Positions 63,144-64,000 of a stretch of DNA of 64,000 nucleotides are shown piece after piece. Both the position numbers and the translations under genes were made by a program. Within the stretch, counting starts at the first letter, position 1. Each line of letters opens with the position of its first letter. The notes below the pieces were generated by a model. It saw only the letters and a program-made list of their open reading frames with translations. It did no database searches and was not told where the DNA came from. Source of the stretch: JABDIP01 sp965250245 (GTDB taxonomy: Bacteria > Pseudomonadota > Alphaproteobacteria > DSM-16000 > Inquilinaceae); assembly GCA_965250245.1 (NCBI GenBank), contig OZ252296.1:3224001-3288000 (forward strand), read 5' to 3'.

Positions 63144-64000
63144 TCACTTCTCCAGCTTGGTCTTCAACAGTGTCAGCACCGGAATGATCCAGGCGAATTC
63201 GCCAGGGAGACCGGCGGCCAGGGCGGCAACCCCGGCCGTGCCACCGAAGGCCAGTGCCAGCGTCGCCTTCTTGGCGAAATCTTCCACACCACTGAGCGAA
63301 CCCTTCCGGCCGGCCTTGCCCGCATCCCGGATGTAGTCAACCAGCGGCGCCATGAGCCCGGACAGCACATTGCCGACACTGCGCAACAGATCGCGCTCGG
63401 CAACCGGCGGAACCGGATGGTCCGGATCGGCCACCAGAGGCTCGCGCGCCATATCGGCCAGCGCGCTGAGCGGCTCCGAAACATCCTCTGCGATGATCTC
63501 ACGCGCCCCGCCAGCCGCGCGGGCGACCTGAACGGCCGCCTCGACCACCTCTTCGGACGGTTCGCCTCTCGCATCCTCGGCATAGTCCAGCCAGATCGGG
63601 AACTGCCGGATGAACAAACCATGGGCGGCGGCGATGGCGGCCAATTCGCTGACCGCGTCTTCCATCAGCAGTGCATCGGCGCGTTCTGCAAAGGCCCTGA
63701 GACGCTCCCCATGGACACCAAGGGCGATGACGTTCAGGTCTTCGAATAGTGACCCAAGCGCCAACCGATAGGCATTGAGCGCCCGGCCGAGGGCCGGCGT
63801 GTTCCGCCCCGGATCCAGGGCCTCCAGCGACGCCAGAAGATCCGAATGCGCCGCCCATGCCGCACGCAAGCGCTGTTCCTGCGCCTCATCCCGCGCCGCC
63901 GGCGGCCCGCTCTCGCGACGATGCAGCCGGCCATCCTTGCGGTATTCGACCTCGACGATCGCGGATCGCTGCACCGGGACCTGGGCCCGATACTCCGCTT
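63144..64000 (-). CDS. unknown protein, N-terminus beyond window edge
   Basis: The frame stays open to the window end, so at least 285 residues. A GTG at 63974 exists, but the upstream in-frame residues (AEYRAQVP) look like a continuation. The protein is helical: EQRLRAAWAAHSDLLASLEA, NAYRLALGSLFEDLNVIAL, IRQFPIWLDYAEDA. The C-terminus has a Gly/Ala-rich hydrophobic stretch (ALAFGGTAGVAALAAGLPGE) followed by WIIPVLTLLKTKLEK, which may be one or two membrane segments. Not recognised. Confidence 0.6.
   Translation of the reverse strand, partial: AEYRAQVPVQRSAIVEVEYRKDGRLHRRESGPPAARDEAQEQRLRAAWAAHSDLLASLEALDPGRNTPALGRALNAYRLALGSLFEDLNVIALGVHGERLRAFAERADALLMEDAVSELAAIAAAHGLFIRQFPIWLDYAEDARGEPSEEVVEAAVQVARAAGGAREIIAEDVSEPLSALADMAREPLVADPDHPVPPVAERDLLRSVGNVLSGLMAPLVDYIRDAGKAGRKGSLSGVEDFAKKATLALAFGGTAGVAALAAGLPGEFAWIIPVLTLLKTKLEK

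Overview
The window is GC-rich (about two thirds G+C by eye) bacterial chromosome with tightly packed genes. Gene content and order point to an alphaproteobacterium, probably of the Rhodospirillales type: a leftward rsh - pdxJ - acpS - lepB - rnc - era - recO block, rpoZ beside rsh, dapA divergent from a lytic transglycosylase and next to smpB, and gatC-gatA-gatB. A DMSP lyase of the DddP type and an SbtA/SbtB bicarbonate pair suggest a marine or saline habitat; that part is inference.

Layout. 1-9 kb: housekeeping stress/translation block on the minus strand, interrupted between era and recO by a plus-strand cassette of three paralogous small lipoproteins and a metzincin-like protease, and between pdxJ and rsh by a 270-bp element of nested inverted repeats. 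9-13 kb: NYN-domain protein, family 5 uracil-DNA glycosylase and two paralogous LysR regulators. 13-20 kb: a 2124-residue SpvB/FG-GAP/RHS polymorphic toxin with an AT-rich C-terminal tip, overlapped by a small probable immunity gene. 20-27 kb: sbtA-sbtB, a DUF3179 protein, a serine hydrolase, a DUF4910 peptidase plus formyltransferase pair and a small exported protein. 27-38 kb: dddP, smpB, dapA, slt, a haloacid dehalogenase, a threonine dehydratase-like enzyme, a bactofilin overlapping a LytM/M23 factor, a pirin and two small membrane proteins.

38-49.5 kb is the most unusual stretch. A 1181-residue winged-helix/cyclase-like/AAA/TPR regulator is followed by a rightward accessory group: a low-GC protein with a caspase-like His/Cys pattern, a carboxypeptidase-regulatory-like domain protein, a LysM/OmpA/peptidoglycan-binding protein, a 917-residue protein with a hydrophobic pore-like segment, and a second metzincin-like protease. 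Near-identical AT-rich upstream blocks precede the first two of these and a weaker version precedes the last. The group looks like a set of exported effectors with cell-wall handling parts, but no secretion apparatus is visible. It ends at tRNA-Ser(GCT).

49.5-64 kb: an AraC regulator, a VOC protein, an APH-fold kinase, a previously hidden 25-codon gene with its own promoter, near-maximal Shine-Dalgarno and terminator, a GST, a Cys/Met-type PLP enzyme, then a gat operon in which gatB is in one open frame with an N-terminal ASCH domain and is separated from gatA by GNAT and DUF1877 genes, followed by ruvX, an outer-membrane protein, a CoA-transferase and a partial unknown gene. Several families of dispersed palindromic repeats (three copies of one, two of another, plus singletons) sit in the intergenic gaps.
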